From assembly GCA_017548225.1 (NCBI GenBank), contig JAFYMV010000038.1:1-5433 (forward strand): 5,433 nt of DNA, read 5' to 3'. A program made the position numbers and the translations under genes. Below are positions 4,973 to 5,433 of the stretch, in pieces (position 1 is the stretch's first letter; each line of letters begins with the position of its first letter). Under the pieces are notes generated by a model. That model was not told the DNA's origin. It saw only the letters and a list, made by a program, of their open reading frames with translations, and ran no database searches. The DNA comes from Bacteroidaceae bacterium (GTDB taxonomy: Bacteria; Bacteroidota; Bacteroidia; Bacteroidales; Bacteroidaceae).

Positions 4973-5433
4973 GTGGCAGAAACTAATTTTGTCGATTACG
5001 TAAAGATCTACTGCCGCTCAGGTAAGGGTGGCCGTGGTAGCACACACATGCGCCGCGTGAAGTACAACCCCAACGGAGGTCCCGATGGCGGTAATGGTGG
5101 CCGTGGCGGACATATCATCTTGCGCGGCAACCGTAACTATTGGACATTGCTCCACCTTCGCTACGACCGTCACGCCTTTGCTGGGCATGGGGGTAACGGT
5201 TCAAAGAATAAAAGTAGCGGCAAGGATGGCGAGGATAAGATTATAGAAGTACCATGCGGCACTGTAGTATACAACGCCGAAACGGGAGCATACCTATGCG
5301 ACATCACTGAACATGGACAGGAGGTCATTCTCCTCCGTGGAGGCCGTGGAGGCCTAGGTAATTTCAACTTTGCCACCCCCACCCGTCAAGCGCCACGCTT
5401 CGCACAGCCTGGCGAACCCATGCAGGAGCTCAC
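4973..5433 (+). CDS. obgE: GTPase Obg/ObgE, 5' part (Obg fold only)
   Basis: An open frame of 153 codons runs from GTG 4973 off the right edge. The protein starts MAETNFVDYVKIYCRSG, the expected N-terminus of Bacteroidales Obg. It then shows the glycine-rich Obg-fold signatures: SGKGGRGS at 16-23, NGGPDGGNGGRGG at 34-46, the aromatic NYWTLLHLRYDRH at 55-67, AGHGGNGS at 70-77, VPCGTVV at 93-99, and later LLRGGRGGLGNFNF and APRFAQPGEP near the edge. The G domain with its nucleotide-binding motifs lies outside the window. Obg is an essential GTPase that binds the large ribosomal subunit and acts in its maturation and in stress responses. GTG is the only sensible start: it is three bases after the adk stop, in the same frame, and the next in-frame ATG (residue 26) would delete the first glycine-rich motif. 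Translational coupling to adk is likely. Confidence 0.97.
   Translation, partial: MAETNFVDYVKIYCRSGKGGRGSTHMRRVKYNPNGGPDGGNGGRGGHIILRGNRNYWTLLHLRYDRHAFAGHGGNGSKNKSSGKDGEDKIIEVPCGTVVYNAETGAYLCDITEHGQEVILLRGGRGGLGNFNFATPTRQAPRFAQPGEPMQEL

Noticed and set aside
4967..4975. adk and obgE being in the same frame, suggesting a fusion by stop readthrough
   Set aside because: A normal TAA stop is followed by a plausible GTG start for the conserved Obg N-terminus, and one-in-three gene pairs share a frame by chance.
5170..5382. Minus-strand open frame rich in Pro and Arg opposite obgE
   Set aside because: It is the antisense shadow of the glycine-rich Obg fold; GGN codons read as proline on the other strand.

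Overview
The window looks like ordinary core chromosome from a member of the Bacteroidales (Bacteroides/Prevotella-like). Four things point there: several upstream regions carry the Bacteroidetes -7 promoter element TAnnTTTG; starts are preceded by A/T-rich sequence without clear Shine-Dalgarno motifs; two genes belong to families I know mainly from Bacteroidales (DUF5063 and DUF4831); and the proteins have the typical Bacteroidales forms of a DJ-1/PfpI protein, an RlmI-type methyltransferase, a short adenylate kinase and Obg. I see no transposase, integrase, CRISPR array, tRNA or rRNA.

Layout. At the left edge is the 5' end of a minus-strand DJ-1/PfpI family gene (1-171). A divergent promoter region (172-312) separates it from a tightly packed plus-strand cluster: a DUF5063 protein (313-867), a stand-alone DEDDy 3'-5' exonuclease (869-1489) and an RlmI-like 23S rRNA cytosine methyltransferase (1549-2748). 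Only one base separates the first two genes. A short gap with a 7-nt tandem repeat separates the second and third. The cluster ends in an unusually long hairpin followed by a T run (2792-2839).

The 2749-3036 gap is short but dense. After the hairpin comes a well-formed Bacteroidales promoter (2852-2881), about 65 bases with no convincing gene, and a perfect 7-bp GC-rich hairpin plus T tract. This is what a free-standing small RNA gene looks like. The next gene, a secreted DUF4831 protein (3037-4125), is on the opposite strand and ends in its own terminator (2975-3021), so the RNA cannot be a leader of it. This putative small RNA is the most interesting element in the window.

The DUF4831 gene diverges across 4126-4390 from adk (4391-4969). 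adk is followed three bases later by the GTG-initiated 5' end of obgE, which runs off the right edge. The obgE part present covers most of the glycine-rich Obg fold but not the GTPase domain.

Functionally, the exonuclease, the rRNA methyltransferase and Obg touch RNA or ribosome metabolism, and adk serves nucleotide balance. DUF5063 and DUF4831 have no assigned function. Apart from the putative small RNA I see no novel multi-gene system.
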